The notes under the pieces were generated by a model, which was not told where the DNA came from, did not search any database, and worked only from the letters and a program-made list of their open reading frames with translations. From positions 1 to 54,236 of the forward strand of contig NZ_FOXY01000017.1 of the NCBI RefSeq assembly GCF_900115865.1: 54,236 bases of DNA, written 5' to 3'. Below, piece after piece: positions 7,731 through 17,208 of the stretch (positions within the stretch are counted from its first letter, which is position 1; each line of letters starts with the position of its first letter). A program made the position numbers and the translations under genes. The DNA is from Donghicola eburneus (GTDB lineage: Bacteria > Pseudomonadota > Alphaproteobacteria > Rhodobacterales > Rhodobacteraceae).

Positions 7731-7816
7731 GCAGCAGTGTGAGGCGGTGTTTACTCAAAGCGTTTGGGGGCCGCAAGGGGGGTGAAGTAAAAAAAACACC
7801 CCAATTTCGATTTTTC

Positions 7817-8350
7817 TCAGTCGAAGACTTCGTCTGCTTTGACGCCCCAAATTCCGGCCTTGGGAGTCCAGCCGCGGTAGTCGGCGACGCGTAGCTCGCA
7901 CCAGGTGGGAATGCACTCGACGATTTGGGCAATCACTCCCTTTTCCAGTCGCGCAATTTCTGTCGCGCGCAGGTCGGGGCTGGCGTAGAGGCTGACCATC
8001 TCTTCGTCCACGAGCGCCGTACGCCGACCAGAGAGCAGGGCATAGTGAATCCAGCCGCCAGCGCCGTCATGGTCGCGAATGCGGCGCCAGTGTCCGTATT
8101 CTGCTGTGACTTCGACGGGCAGATCCTTGCGTTTGAACTCCCAATCAACGCGGTGTGTCTGACTGGGGCCGCGACGCACGTTCGCTTTGGACGACTTGAT
8201 CGACACAAAGCGGGGGAGGGGCAGGTTGGTGACGGGGCCGCGCGCCTCTTCCTCAGGCGCGGGTTGTACGTCTTGGGCGAAAAGAGGGGTGCTGGTCAGG
8301 AGAGCGGCGATCAGAGCCGCACCAAGGATGGGAAATCCGCGAAAGGTCAT
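7817..8350 (-). CDS. Exported SH3-domain protein
   Basis: A 177-residue protein with a signal peptide (MTFRGFPILGAALIAALLTSTPLFAQ). It has two SH3-like stretches: the first reads KANVRRGPSQTHRVDWEF to GGWIHYALLSGRRTA, the second starts at VSLYASPDLRATEIARLEKG and ends near DYRGWTPKAGIWGV. Such bacterial SH3 repeats usually bind cell-wall peptides or other surface ligands. An upstream in-frame ATG at 8455 would overlap the divergent gene and lacks a signal peptide. The ATG at 8350 is the better start. The last residues (ADEVFD) are close to the tRNA gene. The specific role is unknown. Confidence 0.8.
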   Translation of the reverse strand: MTFRGFPILGAALIAALLTSTPLFAQDVQPAPEEEARGPVTNLPLPRFVSIKSSKANVRRGPSQTHRVDWEFKRKDLPVEVTAEYGHWRRIRDHDGAGGWIHYALLSGRRTALVDEEMVSLYASPDLRATEIARLEKGVIAQIVECIPTWCELRVADYRGWTPKAGIWGVKADEVFD

Positions 8351-8448
8351 CTGCTCTTTGTCTTTTTTCAGTGGGGTTCTTGTGCTGGCCCGTGTCATGG
8401 GACACTCTGCCAGCAACAGCGCGATATGGAAAGATGCGGAGGTTCCGA

Positions 8449-9435
8449 ATGCCATCAGAGCGTTTGAAAGTTGTTGTGACGCGACGCCTGCCAGAAGCAG
8501 TCGAAACGCGGATGAAAGAACTTTTCAATGTAACTTTGCGTGAGAACGATCAGCAGATGAGTCGCGAGGAATTGGTCGCGGCCATGAAGGATGCGGATGT
8601 TCTGGTGCCGACACTGACCGATACTTTGGATTCGTCGGTGTTGTCGTCAGCGGGCGATCGGCTGAAGCTGATTGCAAACTACGGGGCGGGGATTGACCAT
8701 ATCGACGTTCATACCGCGCGTCAGCGAGGCATTCTGGTGTCGAACACCCCCGGCGTGGTCACTGAAGATACGGCGGACATGACGATCGCGCTAATCCTTG
8801 CGGTCACGCGCCGCATTCCCGAAGGACTGGCGACCATGCAGTCCGGGGATTGGGCCGGTTGGGCGCCGACGGCCCTGCTCGGGGGGCGCGTAGGTGGCCG
8901 CCGCTTGGGTATTCTGGGGATGGGCCGGATCGGTCAGGCGGTGGCGCGGCGGGCCAAGGCATTTGGCATGCAGGTGCACTACCACAATCGTCGCCGCTTG
9001 CGTCCCGAGATCGAGGACGAGCTGGAGGCGACCTACTGGGAGAGCCTTGATCAGATGGTGGCGCGTATGGATATCATTTCCATCAACTGTCCGCACACAC
9101 CTGCCACGTTCCACTTGATGAATGCGCGGCGCTTGAAGTTGATGAAACCGAATGCGGTTATCGTGAATACTTCGCGGGGCGAAGTGATCGACGAGAATGC
9201 TCTGACGCGGATGCTGCGCGCGGGCGAGATTTCGGGGGCTGGCCTCGATGTGTTTGAACACGGGCATCAGATCAACCCGCGTTTGCGTCAGCTGAACAAC
9301 GTGGTTCTTCTGCCGCACATGGGCTCGGCGACGATCGAGGGGCGTTTGGAAATGGGCGAGAAGGTCTTGCTGAACGTCAAAACCTTTGCCGATGGGCATC
9401 GTCCACCGGATCTGGTGGTGCCGGCGATGCTTTGA
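8449..9435 (+). CDS. D-isomer specific 2-hydroxyacid dehydrogenase (glyoxylate reductase type)
   Basis: A 328-residue NAD(P)-dependent dehydrogenase that should interconvert 2-oxo and D-2-hydroxy acids, with glyoxylate or hydroxypyruvate the likely substrates. The Rossmann motif is LGILGMGRIGQAVARRA in mid-protein, preceded by ANYGAGIDHIDVHTARQRG and followed by INCPHTPATFHLMN, NTSRGEVIDE and the late VVLLPHMGSAT, which supplies the catalytic Arg-Glu-His set. The start at 8449 follows GGAGG by six bases. Two longer in-frame starts would run into the divergent SH3 gene. The 98-base gap to that gene must hold both promoters. Confidence 0.88.
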   Translation: MPSERLKVVVTRRLPEAVETRMKELFNVTLRENDQQMSREELVAAMKDADVLVPTLTDTLDSSVLSSAGDRLKLIANYGAGIDHIDVHTARQRGILVSNTPGVVTEDTADMTIALILAVTRRIPEGLATMQSGDWAGWAPTALLGGRVGGRRLGILGMGRIGQAVARRAKAFGMQVHYHNRRRLRPEIEDELEATYWESLDQMVARMDIISINCPHTPATFHLMNARRLKLMKPNAVIVNTSRGEVIDENALTRMLRAGEISGAGLDVFEHGHQINPRLRQLNNVVLLPHMGSATIEGRLEMGEKVLLNVKTFADGHRPPDLVVPAML

Positions 9436-9492
9436 TCTGCGCGCCTGCGTGTGGCGGGCGCTGGCGCAGTTGGGTATTTAGACCAAGAAAGA

Positions 9493-9511
9493 GGGGGCCG
9501 TGCTGGCCCCC
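9493..9511. terminator. Bidirectional hairpin between convergent genes
   Basis: GGGGGCC-GTGCT-GGCCCCC is a perfect seven-base-pair stem between the ends of the dehydrogenase gene (plus) and panB (minus). The following bases are only moderately T-rich on either side (TTGTTCGTTCTT on plus, TCTTTCTT on minus), so it could stop transcription from both directions, perhaps with help from Rho. Confidence 0.6.
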
Positions 9512-9521
9512 TTGTTCGTTC

Positions 9522-10331
9522 TTAGCGGTAGACTTCGTCTTCGGTGGGGAAGGCGCGGGATTTGACGTCCGCCGCGTAGTCGCTGACAGCCTGTTCGATC
9601 ATCGGGCCGAGTTGGCCATAGACTTTGACGAATTTCGGAGTCCACGGGTTCAGGCCGAGCATATCTTCGAGCACCAAGATCTGACCGTCGCATTCGGCGC
9701 TGGCTCCAATTCCGATCGTGGGGATGTCGATCTGTTTTGTGATCCTTGCCGCCAGCGGTTCGACCATGCCCTCGAGCACGATGGCAAAGGCGCCGGCTTC
9801 GGAGACGGCTTTGGCGTCTTCTTCATGCAAGGGCCAGCTGTCCTCATCGCGGCCTTGGGTTTTAAAGCCCCCAAGAACGTGGCTCGATTGCGGCGTCAGC
9901 CCGATATGCGCCATGACGGGGATGCCGCGTTCTGTCAGGAATTTGATGGTTTCTGCCATGCGCTTGCCGCCCTCGAGTTTCACCGCGCCGCAGCCGGTTT
10001 CCTTCATGATGCGCGCTGCGTTGCGGAAGGCGATGTTGGGGCTTTCTTCATAAGTTCCGAAGGGCATGTCGACGACGATCAGTGCCTTTTGGGTGCCCCG
10101 CACCACAGCTTTGCCGTGCATGATCATCAGGTCCAGAGGCACGCCCACGGTCGATTCCATGCCGTGCATCACCATGCCAAGGCTGTCGCCCACCAGAATG
10201 AAATCCGCGTGTTTGTCGACAATTGCGGCCGTGTGCGCGTGGTAGCTGGTCAGCGAGACGATAGGTTCGCCTCCTTTGCGCTGTGCAATCTGGGGGACAG
10301 TGGTGCGGCGGACCTGTTTCTGTGCGCTCAT
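9522..10331 (-). CDS. panB: 3-methyl-2-oxobutanoate hydroxymethyltransferase
   Basis: A 269-residue TIM-barrel enzyme of the first committed step to pantothenate. It transfers a hydroxymethyl group from methylene-tetrahydrofolate to 2-oxoisovalerate to give ketopantoate. Family features are [11 protein letters not shown]-like (here [11 protein letters not shown]), [14 protein letters not shown] (Mg-binding Asp), [36 protein letters not shown] and [16 protein letters not shown]. Length is normal for the family. The start overlaps the panC stop by four bases, so the pair is one transcriptional unit transcribed panC then panB. Confidence 0.95.
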   Translation of the reverse strand: MSAQKQVRRTTVPQIAQRKGGEPIVSLTSYHAHTAAIVDKHADFILVGDSLGMVMHGMESTVGVPLDLMIMHGKAVVRGTQKALIVVDMPFGTYEESPNIAFRNAARIMKETGCGAVKLEGGKRMAETIKFLTERGIPVMAHIGLTPQSSHVLGGFKTQGRDEDSWPLHEEDAKAVSEAGAFAIVLEGMVEPLAARITKQIDIPTIGIGASAECDGQILVLEDMLGLNPWTPKFVKVYGQLGPMIEQAVSDYAADVKSRAFPTEDEVYR

Positions 10332-11173
10332 GGCGTAACTTCCTTCTGATCGATCAGCATGACGCCACCAACCTCGACCGAGATCATGATGGCGGTCAGT
10401 CCGGTCAGGGGACCGGAAATGTCTGCGAGTGTCTCGGCCGCGACGATATCACAGCCCACGAGTTTTGCACGGGGCTCCGCGCCTATGGTGTCCCCTATGA
10501 TTTGGTGTAGCTCTGCGACAGTGGCACCGGTTTTAGCGGCGGCGTCTGCGGCGGCCAGAGATTGGCTTAGAACCACAGCAGCGGCGCGATCTTCGGGCGA
10601 GAGGCGCACATTGCGGCTGGACATGGCTAGACCGTCGGATTCGCGGACGGTGGCTTGACCTACGATTTCGATCGGCATGTGCAGGTCGCGGACCATCCGG
10701 TGGATCACTTGCAACTGCTGGTAATCCTTTTCGCCGAAAATCGCGACATCCGGCTGGATGATGTTAAAGAACTTGGTGACCACAGTGGTCACGCCGCGGA
10801 AATGACCGGGGCGTACCGCTCCGTGCAGCATGTTCGCCAGTTTGGTCGTCTCGACAATGGTTTCCGCGCCCTCGGGATAAATCTCTGATGCATCGGGTAA
10901 GAAAACGGCATCAACGCCTTCGGCCCGTAGCATGGCCAGATCGCGGTCGGTGTCGCGCGGGTATTTGGCCAAATCGTCGGGATTTTCGAACTGGGTCGGG
11001 TTCACGAAGATCCAGACCACCACGCGGTCGCCCTCGGCACGTGCGCGACGCACCAGAGTCATATGACCCTCGTGCAGGTAGCCCATGGTCGGCACCAGAG
11101 CGACTCGGTCTCCTGCCTGCTTGTAGCCGGCAACAGTCCCGCGAATCTGGGCAATTGTGGTGCAGATTTCCAA
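10328..11173 (-). CDS. panC: Pantothenate synthetase
   Basis: A 281-residue cytoplasmic enzyme that joins pantoate and beta-alanine using ATP. It carries the adenylate-forming motifs [18 protein letters not shown] near the N-terminus, FVNPTQF, and [18 protein letters not shown], followed by the KMSKS-like [10 protein letters not shown]. Full length for PanC. It is the first gene of the panC-panB pair and stands 178 bases from the divergent GcvT-type dehydrogenase. A panD gene is not in the window. Confidence 0.95.
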   Translation of the reverse strand: MEICTTIAQIRGTVAGYKQAGDRVALVPTMGYLHEGHMTLVRRARAEGDRVVVWIFVNPTQFENPDDLAKYPRDTDRDLAMLRAEGVDAVFLPDASEIYPEGAETIVETTKLANMLHGAVRPGHFRGVTTVVTKFFNIIQPDVAIFGEKDYQQLQVIHRMVRDLHMPIEIVGQATVRESDGLAMSSRNVRLSPEDRAAAVVLSQSLAAADAAAKTGATVAELHQIIGDTIGAEPRAKLVGCDIVAAETLADISGPLTGLTAIMISVEVGGVMLIDQKEVTP

Positions 11174-11351
11174 TTTGGGCCCCTCCCTTTGGCGTCATAG
11201 GGCTTCTATCTTTCTGCGGGGGCAAGAACAACGACTGTATCATGCGACGTTGCGGTCGGTTTTATGCCGCAAAATGTCGGCTGGACCCTGCGGCAGAACA
11301 TACGATCTGACTAGATAGAGCGAAAGAATTCTGCCCGCAGGGAGTCCCTTG

Positions 11352-13853
11352 ATGAAAACCCAAGTCAAAGCGCTGGTTGTCGGTGGTGGTGCCATCGGTG
11401 CATCCGTAGCCTATCACCTGGCCAAAGCCGGTTGGGACGATGTCGTCCTGATGGAACGCGACGAGTTGACCGCCGGCTCGACCTGGCATGCCGCCGGTCT
11501 GCTGCCCCTGTTCAACATGAGCTACGCGGTCAGCCACATCCACCAGTACTCGGTGGAGTTCTACAAATCGCTCGAGGAAGAAACCGGCCTGAACGCGGGC
11601 TTCTCGATCGTGGGCAACCTGCGTATGGCCCGCACTCAAGAGCGTATGGACGAATATATGCTCTACGCCTCGACTGCCGAGACTGTGGGCGTTCCCTACG
11701 AATTCATGACTCCCGAGCAGATCAAAGAGCGTTGGCCGCTGGTTAATGTCGAAGGTCTGGTTGGCGCGATCTACCACCCCACCGACGGTTACATTAACCC
11801 TGCAGACGTCACTCAGGCGATGGCCAAGGGCGCCCGTCAGCGCGGCGTCGAGGTCTATCGCAAGTGTCAGGTGGACGACTACGAATGGACCGGCACTGAG
11901 TGGATCGTGCGCGGTACCATCATGGTCGAAAAGGGCGGCAACCTTGTCCCCGGCGAAGAAAAGTTCGAAATCCGCGCCGAGCACGTTGTCACCTGTACCG
12001 GTAACCACGCACAGCGCACCGCCAAGATGCTGGGCATCAAGATGCCCGCCATCCCCGTTGAGCACCAGTTCATCGTGACCGAGCCCGATCCCGCGCTGGT
12101 CGAATACCGCAAGGATCACCCCGAGCACCCCGTTCTGCGTGACGCCGATGCGAAGTGGTACGTCCGCGAAGAGCGCGGCGGCTGGATCCTTGGCCCGTAC
12201 GAGCTTGGCGCGCCCGCATGCTTCGAATACGGTGTGCCCGACAGCTTCCGTGCGGACCTGTTCCCGCTGGATCTGGAGCGCATCGAAGAAGAATACATGG
12301 CGATGATCGAGCGTATTCCTTCGACAGAAGAAGTGGGTCTGAAAGACGACTTCAACGGCCCGATCTGCTACACCCCCGATGGCAACCCGCTGGTTGGCCC
12401 CGCACCTGGTCTGCGCAACATGTGGCTGGCCGAAGGTTTCAGCTTTGGCATCACCGCGGCAGGCGGCACCGGCTACTATCTGGCTCAGATGATGGTTGCT
12501 GGCGAAGCCGAGATCGACATGGCGTCGCTCGACCCCAAGCGTTTCGGCCAGAAGTGGATGACCACCGAATACGGCGCGCGCAAGAACGAAGAAGCTTACG
12601 AGCACGTCTACATTCTGCACCAGCCCGATGAAGAGCGTGAAGCCTGCCGTCCCCTGCGGACCGGTCCCGCCTATGAACGCCAGAAGGCGCGCGGCGCACA
12701 GTTCGGCTGCGTGAACGGCTTCGAGCGTCCCAACTACTACGGCCCGCTAGATGCGCCTGATAACTTCGATCACGAGGCCCGCAGCTTCCGCCGTGGCGGC
12801 TGGTGGCAGTACGCCGTCGAAGAAGCAAAAGCGATCCGTGAGGGCGTTGGTGTTGTCGACGCGACCGCCTTCACCAAGCACCTTGTCAAAGGCCCCGGCG
12901 CGACCGCGTTCCTTGACTGGTTCACCTGTAACAAGCTGCCCAAGACCGGCCGCATCAACCTGACCTATGCGCTGACCAAGCTGGGCACTGTGCGCACCGA
13001 ATACACCATCGTCCGTCTCAAGGATGACGAGTACTATCTGGTGTCCGCAGGCGCTTGGCACGAGTACGATCAGGACTTCCTGATGAAGGCTGCCGAGGAC
13101 ATGGAAGCTGAGTTCGGCCGCATCGACATTCAGGATGTGACCACCCAGTGGGGCGTTTTCGCCATCGCCGGCCCCAAGTCGCGTGATCTTCTGAAAAAGA
13201 TCATCAAGGACGCAGATCCCGAGACTGCCCTGTCGAACAAGCGCTTCCCGTGGCTGTCGGCGCGCCAGATCGAACTGGGTATGTGCCCCGTGAATGCGAT
13301 CCGCGTGGCTTACACCGGTGAGCTGGGCTGGGAGCTACACCACCCGATCGAAATGCAGAACTACCTGTTTGACCTGCTGGAAAAAGCGGGCGCAGAGTTC
13401 GACATGAAGTGGGTCGGTGCCCGTGCACAGAACTGGCTGCGTCAGGAGAAATCCTACCGCGCGTTCGGCAACGAACTGGGCCGCGACGCGACCCCGCTCG
13501 AAGCAGACCTGCCGCGCTTTGTGGACATGTCCAAAGAATTCCACGGTAAAGCCCCGATGGAAGCGACCGGCATCCGCAGCAAGTGCGTGACTGTTCTGAT
13601 CGACGGACCCGAAGATGCCGATCCGTGGGGCCGCGAGGCACTGTACATCGACGGTACCAAGATCGGTCGTCTGACTTCGGGTGGTTACTCGGTGGCGTTC
13701 GGCAAGTCGATCGGCATGGGCTACGTGAAGCCAGAGCATGCTGTGCCCGGCACCAAGGTGCAGGTGAAGATGTTCAACCAGCTGTTCGACGGTGAGATTG
13801 TGGTCGACAGCCCCTACGACAGCAAAAACGAAACCATCCGCAAGGACGGTTAA
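11352..13853 (+). CDS. FAD-dependent GcvT-family dehydrogenase (dimethylglycine/sarcosine dehydrogenase type)
   Basis: An 833-residue two-part enzyme that should demethylate an N-methylated glycine derivative and pass the methyl group to tetrahydrofolate. The N-terminal half is a DAO-type flavoprotein with VVGGGAIGASVAYHLA (about 9-24) and GSTWHAAGL, where His46 is at the place of covalent FAD attachment in dimethylglycine dehydrogenase. The C-terminal half is a GcvT aminomethyltransferase domain (VVDATAFTKHLVKGPGA, AYTGELGWELHHP, FVDMSKEFHGKAP). The ATG at 11352 has GGAG seven bases ahead; a TTG directly before it is less likely. Codon choice is unusually biased toward GC-ending codons, which suggests high expression. 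The exact substrate cannot be fixed from sequence. Confidence 0.85.
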   Translation: MKTQVKALVVGGGAIGASVAYHLAKAGWDDVVLMERDELTAGSTWHAAGLLPLFNMSYAVSHIHQYSVEFYKSLEEETGLNAGFSIVGNLRMARTQERMDEYMLYASTAETVGVPYEFMTPEQIKERWPLVNVEGLVGAIYHPTDGYINPADVTQAMAKGARQRGVEVYRKCQVDDYEWTGTEWIVRGTIMVEKGGNLVPGEEKFEIRAEHVVTCTGNHAQRTAKMLGIKMPAIPVEHQFIVTEPDPALVEYRKDHPEHPVLRDADAKWYVREERGGWILGPYELGAPACFEYGVPDSFRADLFPLDLERIEEEYMAMIERIPSTEEVGLKDDFNGPICYTPDGNPLVGPAPGLRNMWLAEGFSFGITAAGGTGYYLAQMMVAGEAEIDMASLDPKRFGQKWMTTEYGARKNEEAYEHVYILHQPDEEREACRPLRTGPAYERQKARGAQFGCVNGFERPNYYGPLDAPDNFDHEARSFRRGGWWQYAVEEAKAIREGVGVVDATAFTKHLVKGPGATAFLDWFTCNKLPKTGRINLTYALTKLGTVRTEYTIVRLKDDEYYLVSAGAWHEYDQDFLMKAAEDMEAEFGRIDIQDVTTQWGVFAIAGPKSRDLLKKIIKDADPETALSNKRFPWLSARQIELGMCPVNAIRVAYTGELGWELHHPIEMQNYLFDLLEKAGAEFDMKWVGARAQNWLRQEKSYRAFGNELGRDATPLEADLPRFVDMSKEFHGKAPMEATGIRSKCVTVLIDGPEDADPWGREALYIDGTKIGRLTSGGYSVAFGKSIGMGYVKPEHAVPGTKVQVKMFNQLFDGEIVVDSPYDSKNETIRKDG

Positions 13854-13932
13854 TTTCTCTACTCCCCCAGAGAAAAAGAAGCGCTGTGCAGGGTCCCCCT
13901 TGCGCGGCGCTTCGCAGTTCCGAGCGACTTAA

Positions 13933-14364
13933 TTATTTGCGGCCAAAGTCTGCGGTGGTTACCACGCCATCGCCATTTCGATCCATTTGGCCGATCCATG
14001 CTTCGGTGCGGCCCAAAAACTCTGCTCGGCTGACGCGGCCATCGCTATCGGCATCGTTATATGCCAAGTGCATGCCTCCCTCGGCATTCTTCATCGCGCC
14101 GTTGCCATGACCGCCTTGGCCTTCCATGTCGTTTTTGCGGGCTTCATCGAAATTCTTGTACTCTTCGCCGTCGATGAAGCCGTCTTCGTCCGCATCAAAG
14201 CTATAGAAGACATCGCCCCGACGCTCTTGGGCTTCGGCCAGCGTGACTTGACCGTCGCCGTCGAGATCCCAGTTCTCGATGAAATGCGAGCCGGGGACGC
14301 CATTTTCTGCCAGAGTGACAGAGGCGGCGAAGATCAGGGGCAGGGCCAGCTGGATGGGTTTCAT
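13933..14364 (-). CDS. Exported four-EF-hand calcium-binding protein
   Basis: A 143-residue protein with signal peptide MKPIQLALPLIFAASVTLA and four twelve-residue EF-hand loops: DLDGDGQVTLAE (33-44), DADEDGFIDGEE (57-68), DADSDGRVSRAE (104-115) and DRNGDGVVTTAD (128-139). All have the acidic residues at positions 1, 3 and 5. The last ends in Asp instead of the usual Glu, so it may bind more weakly. A linker rich in Gly, His and Asn (80-99) separates the two pairs. AAGGA precedes the start by six bases. It presumably binds calcium in the periplasm. Nothing else is known from the context. Confidence 0.88.
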   Translation of the reverse strand: MKPIQLALPLIFAASVTLAENGVPGSHFIENWDLDGDGQVTLAEAQERRGDVFYSFDADEDGFIDGEEYKNFDEARKNDMEGQGGHGNGAMKNAEGGMHLAYNDADSDGRVSRAEFLGRTEAWIGQMDRNGDGVVTTADFGRK

Positions 14365-14429
14365 GGAATGTCCTTTCTTGCTTTGCTGCATCTTAAACGC
14401 AGGAAAAAATATATTCCGGCTATGGAATA

Positions 14430-14771
14430 TTAATTTTTTTCGGTAAATGCGTCAAAACACTCCAGTGCCTTGGCGGCGTACATCATCGACGGACCACCCC
14501 CCATCTGGATGGTCATACCCAGACAGTCCGCGACCTCCTCTCGGGTTGCGCCGCATTTGATCAGCGCGTCTACGTGCAAGGTAATGCAGGCCTCGCAGCG
14601 AGTTGCGACGGCAATCCCCAAAGCCACGAATTCTTTGGTTTTGAAATCCAGCGCACCATCCTGTTTGACGGCTTTGCTCAAGGTGCCAAAGCCTTTGGTT
14701 ACGTCTGGGATGGCTTTGTTCAGGTTGCGTAGTTGGTCCTTGGTTGAGTCGATCTTGTCTTGCCAGCTCAT
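14430..14771 (-). CDS. Carboxymuconolactone decarboxylase / AhpD-like protein
   Basis: A 113-residue member of the AhpD-like family. The signature is VALGIAVATRCEACITLHVDALIKCGATREEVAD, with a CXXC pair (CEAC) and a His three residues after it (the family's catalytic set for alkylhydroperoxidase activity). A second Cys-rich tail (ALECFDAF) follows. The start at 14771 has AAAGG eight bases ahead; an ATG six codons earlier lacks one. Small stand-alone members of this family often act in peroxide or organic-hydroperoxide reduction, but none has a proven role here. Confidence 0.85.
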   Translation of the reverse strand: MSWQDKIDSTKDQLRNLNKAIPDVTKGFGTLSKAVKQDGALDFKTKEFVALGIAVATRCEACITLHVDALIKCGATREEVADCLGMTIQMGGGPSMMYAAKALECFDAFTEKN

Positions 14772-14839
14772 GTATTCTGCCTTTCGCATATTTCAGCGAC
14801 AGCAAAATCATTTGGCAAAGCTAAGTGCCTTGATCGATA

Positions 14840-15970
14840 TCAACCGCGCAAACGATCCGGCGATACGGCAAACACTGTCTCGGTCGGCAGGCTAGAGGCC
14901 CGACCGCTGATCAAATCCGCAAGCAGATCGCTTAGGGCTGGCGCGGTTTGGAAACCGGTGCCCCCTTGGCCAGCAAGCCAAATGAACGATGGGTTTAGCG
15001 GATCGGCCCCGACCACTGGCGAGCGGTCGGCGGCAAAAGTGCGTAATCCGGACCATGTGTTGTTCACGCGGGTCACGGACAGGGTCGTCATATCCTCGAA
15101 CCGGGCAAGGCCATGGGCCAGAACGCTCTCGTCCGGGGCTGAGTCGGTCGGCATGACCGGCTCCTCTTCGCCGCAGGACAGCAGCATTCCGTTCCCGGTC
15201 GGCTTTGCGTACCAGCGCCCGCCCGCCGCGCGGACATAGGGCCAGCGGCGGACATCGTGTCCCGCGGGGCTGGGCAAGTCGATCATCGACTGCCGTAGAC
15301 AGGCCAGCCCAAGCGGCGGAAGCCCCGCCAATCCCGCGATCACATCAGCCCACGCCCCCGCCGCATTAATCACGAACCGAGAGCGGACCACGCTGTCCGC
15401 GCTGGCAATCTCCCACCCCTCAGAGGTTTGGGTCATCCCCAGAACCTGCGTGTTTGGTCGTAACTCTGCGCCATCTGCGCGGGCTTGATCAGCGTACCCT
15501 TTGATCAGGCTGTGTACGTCCATATCCAATGCATCGTTGGACCACGCGGCCCGCGATACCGTGCCTTGGTTCATCAGCGGAAAATAGACACCTGCATCCT
15601 CGATCGGGATAGGGGACAGATTGCCTGCGCGCATCTCGTAGTCGAAATATTGCTCTTCGCCTGCGCGGCCAAGGAGCAGCATCCCCCGTTTGCGCAGAAC
15701 GCCCCCGTTGGCGAAGTGCAAATGGGTCGTGCTGGCTTCGGTCAAAACGCGCACGGCCTTGCTACCATGATGGGGCAGGAACATTTCTGACGAACGGCCA
15801 GAGGCGTGATAGGCCAACTGGCGCTCTGCCTCTAGGATCACGACAGACCCCAGCGGCGCCAACGCAGCCGCAGCCGACAGCCCTGCAATCCCGCCACCGA
15901 CGATCGCAAAGTCATAAATTGCCGGTTTCCGGCTGTTCCGCCGGAAGAGGTTAGAGAGAATGCCTGCCAT
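14840..15970 (-). CDS. FAD-dependent DAO-family oxidoreductase
   Basis: A 376-residue flavoprotein of the D-amino-acid oxidase/glycine oxidase fold. The dinucleotide-binding motif FAIVGGGIAGLSAAAALAPLG lies near residue 20 and is followed by ASGRSSEMFLP, INAAGAWADVIAGLAG in mid-protein, and the C-terminal WLAGQGGTGFQTAPALSDLLADLI that closes the FAD site. It should oxidise an amine or amino acid. The start at 15970 gives the normal spacing to the FAD motif; longer frames run into the terminator of the upstream operon. It stands after that terminator and may have its own promoter. Confidence 0.85.
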   Translation of the reverse strand: MAGILSNLFRRNSRKPAIYDFAIVGGGIAGLSAAAALAPLGSVVILEAERQLAYHASGRSSEMFLPHHGSKAVRVLTEASTTHLHFANGGVLRKRGMLLLGRAGEEQYFDYEMRAGNLSPIPIEDAGVYFPLMNQGTVSRAAWSNDALDMDVHSLIKGYADQARADGAELRPNTQVLGMTQTSEGWEIASADSVVRSRFVINAAGAWADVIAGLAGLPPLGLACLRQSMIDLPSPAGHDVRRWPYVRAAGGRWYAKPTGNGMLLSCGEEEPVMPTDSAPDESVLAHGLARFEDMTTLSVTRVNNTWSGLRTFAADRSPVVGADPLNPSFIWLAGQGGTGFQTAPALSDLLADLISGRASSLPTETVFAVSPDRLRG

Positions 15971-16036
15971 GGTGCACCGCGAGTGCTCGATTTTATATTT
16001 GTACTCCGATTCACGCGGCAAGACGCAAATTGCAAT

Positions 16037-16067
16037 AAAAAACCGCGCCCGAACGCTCGGACGCGGT
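16037..16067 (-). terminator. Intrinsic terminator after the purine operon
   Basis: Read on the minus strand, ACCGCGTCCGA-GCGT-TCGGGCGCGGT forms an eleven-pair stem with one G-T pair and a four-base loop, followed by six T residues. It lies 24 bases after the stop of the BMP substrate-binding protein gene, so it should end the seven-gene xdh/nucleoside-transport transcript. Confidence 0.9.
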
Positions 16068-16090
16068 CTCATTTTGCAATTTTTATCGGC

Positions 16091-17173
16091 TTATTGCGGG
16101 ATTTCGCCGGTGATGCCTTCGACGTAGAAGTTCATGCCCGCCAGAGTGCCATCGTCTGCGGTCTCACCTTCGGCCAGCCAAGCGCTGCCGTCCTGCTTGT
16201 TCAGCGGGCCGGTAAAGGGGTGAACTTCGCCAGATGCAATCGCGTCTTTCAGAGCCAAAGCCGCTTCTTTGACGTCTGCGGGTACCGCATCGGTGATCTC
16301 GCCGATGCCGACCATGCCAGCGCCGATGCCGTCCCAAGTGTTCGCGGTTTCCCAAGTGCCATCAATGACAGCCTGAGTGCGTTCGATGTAGTAGGGCGCC
16401 CAGTTGTCGATGATCGACGAGACGCGCGGCATGGGTGCGTACTCGATCATGTCGGACGCTTGGCCAAAGGTGTAGACGTTTCCAGCTTCCTGAGCGGCTG
16501 CCTGAGGGGCAGTCGAGTCGGTGTGCTGCAGGATCACGTCTGCGCCTTGTTCGATCAAAACCTTGGCGGCGTCAGCTTCCTTGGCGGGGTCAAACCAAGT
16601 GTAGGCCCAGACGATTTTGAATTCGACGTCGGGGTTCACCTTCTTGGCCTGAATGTAGGCGCTGTTGATGCCACGGATTACTTCGGGGATCGGATACGAT
16701 CCGATGTAGCCGATGATATTCGACTCAGTCAGGTTGCCAGCGATCAGACCCTGTACCGCGCGACCTTCGTAAAAACGGGCCGAGTAGACCGACACGTTGT
16801 CAGCGGTCTTGTAGCCGGTGGCGTGTTCGAATTTCACATCGGGGAACTTTGACGCGACATTGATGGTCGGGTCCATGTAGCCGAACGAGGTGGTAAAGAT
16901 CAGGTCTGCACCCTCGAGCGCCATCTGGGTCATCACACGCTCGGAGTCGGGACCTTCGGGGACCGATTCCACGAACACGGTTTCGACCTGATCGCCAAAG
17001 TGCTCTTCGACGGCCAGACGGCCTTCGTTGTGTTCATAGGTCCAGCCGCCGTCGCCCACAGGACCGACGTAGACAAAGCCGACTTTGGTTTTCTCGCCAT
17101 GGCCTGCTGCCATTGCGCCGGTTGCAACGCCGAGCGCCATAGTGGCGGTGGCCAGATGCTTGATGAGTTTCAT
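16091..17173 (-). CDS. BMP-family nucleoside ABC transporter substrate-binding protein
   Basis: A 360-residue exported protein of the BMP/PnrA (basic membrane protein) family, the purine-nucleoside binding part of an ABC importer. It has a signal peptide (MKLIKHLATATMALGVATGAMAAG). Family hallmarks follow: VGFVYVGPVGDGGWTYEHN near residue 30, DLIFTTSFGYMDP, then IIGYIGSYPIPEVIRGINS and VIVQHTDST-like VILQHTDSTAPQAAA, and a GxFTGP-like region HPFTGPLNKQDG. The start at 17173 has AGGAG nine bases ahead. It is the last gene of the operon, 35 bases after the second permease, and a terminator follows. Confidence 0.9.
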   Translation of the reverse strand: MKLIKHLATATMALGVATGAMAAGHGEKTKVGFVYVGPVGDGGWTYEHNEGRLAVEEHFGDQVETVFVESVPEGPDSERVMTQMALEGADLIFTTSFGYMDPTINVASKFPDVKFEHATGYKTADNVSVYSARFYEGRAVQGLIAGNLTESNIIGYIGSYPIPEVIRGINSAYIQAKKVNPDVEFKIVWAYTWFDPAKEADAAKVLIEQGADVILQHTDSTAPQAAAQEAGNVYTFGQASDMIEYAPMPRVSSIIDNWAPYYIERTQAVIDGTWETANTWDGIGAGMVGIGEITDAVPADVKEAALALKDAIASGEVHPFTGPLNKQDGSAWLAEGETADDGTLAGMNFYVEGITGEIPQ

Positions 17174-17208
17174 TCTCTTCAACTCCTGTTGGTGGTCTTT
17201 TTATGGCC

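Noticed and set aside
8371-8448. Longer N-terminus for the 2-hydroxyacid dehydrogenase
   Set aside because: The extra residues do not resemble the family, would overlap the divergent promoter region, and the ATG at 8449 has an ideal ribosome site.
13878-13914. Hairpin GAAGCGC...GCGCTTC after the dehydrogenase gene as a terminator
   Set aside because: The paired arms are far apart, and no T-run follows on either strand; too weak to list.
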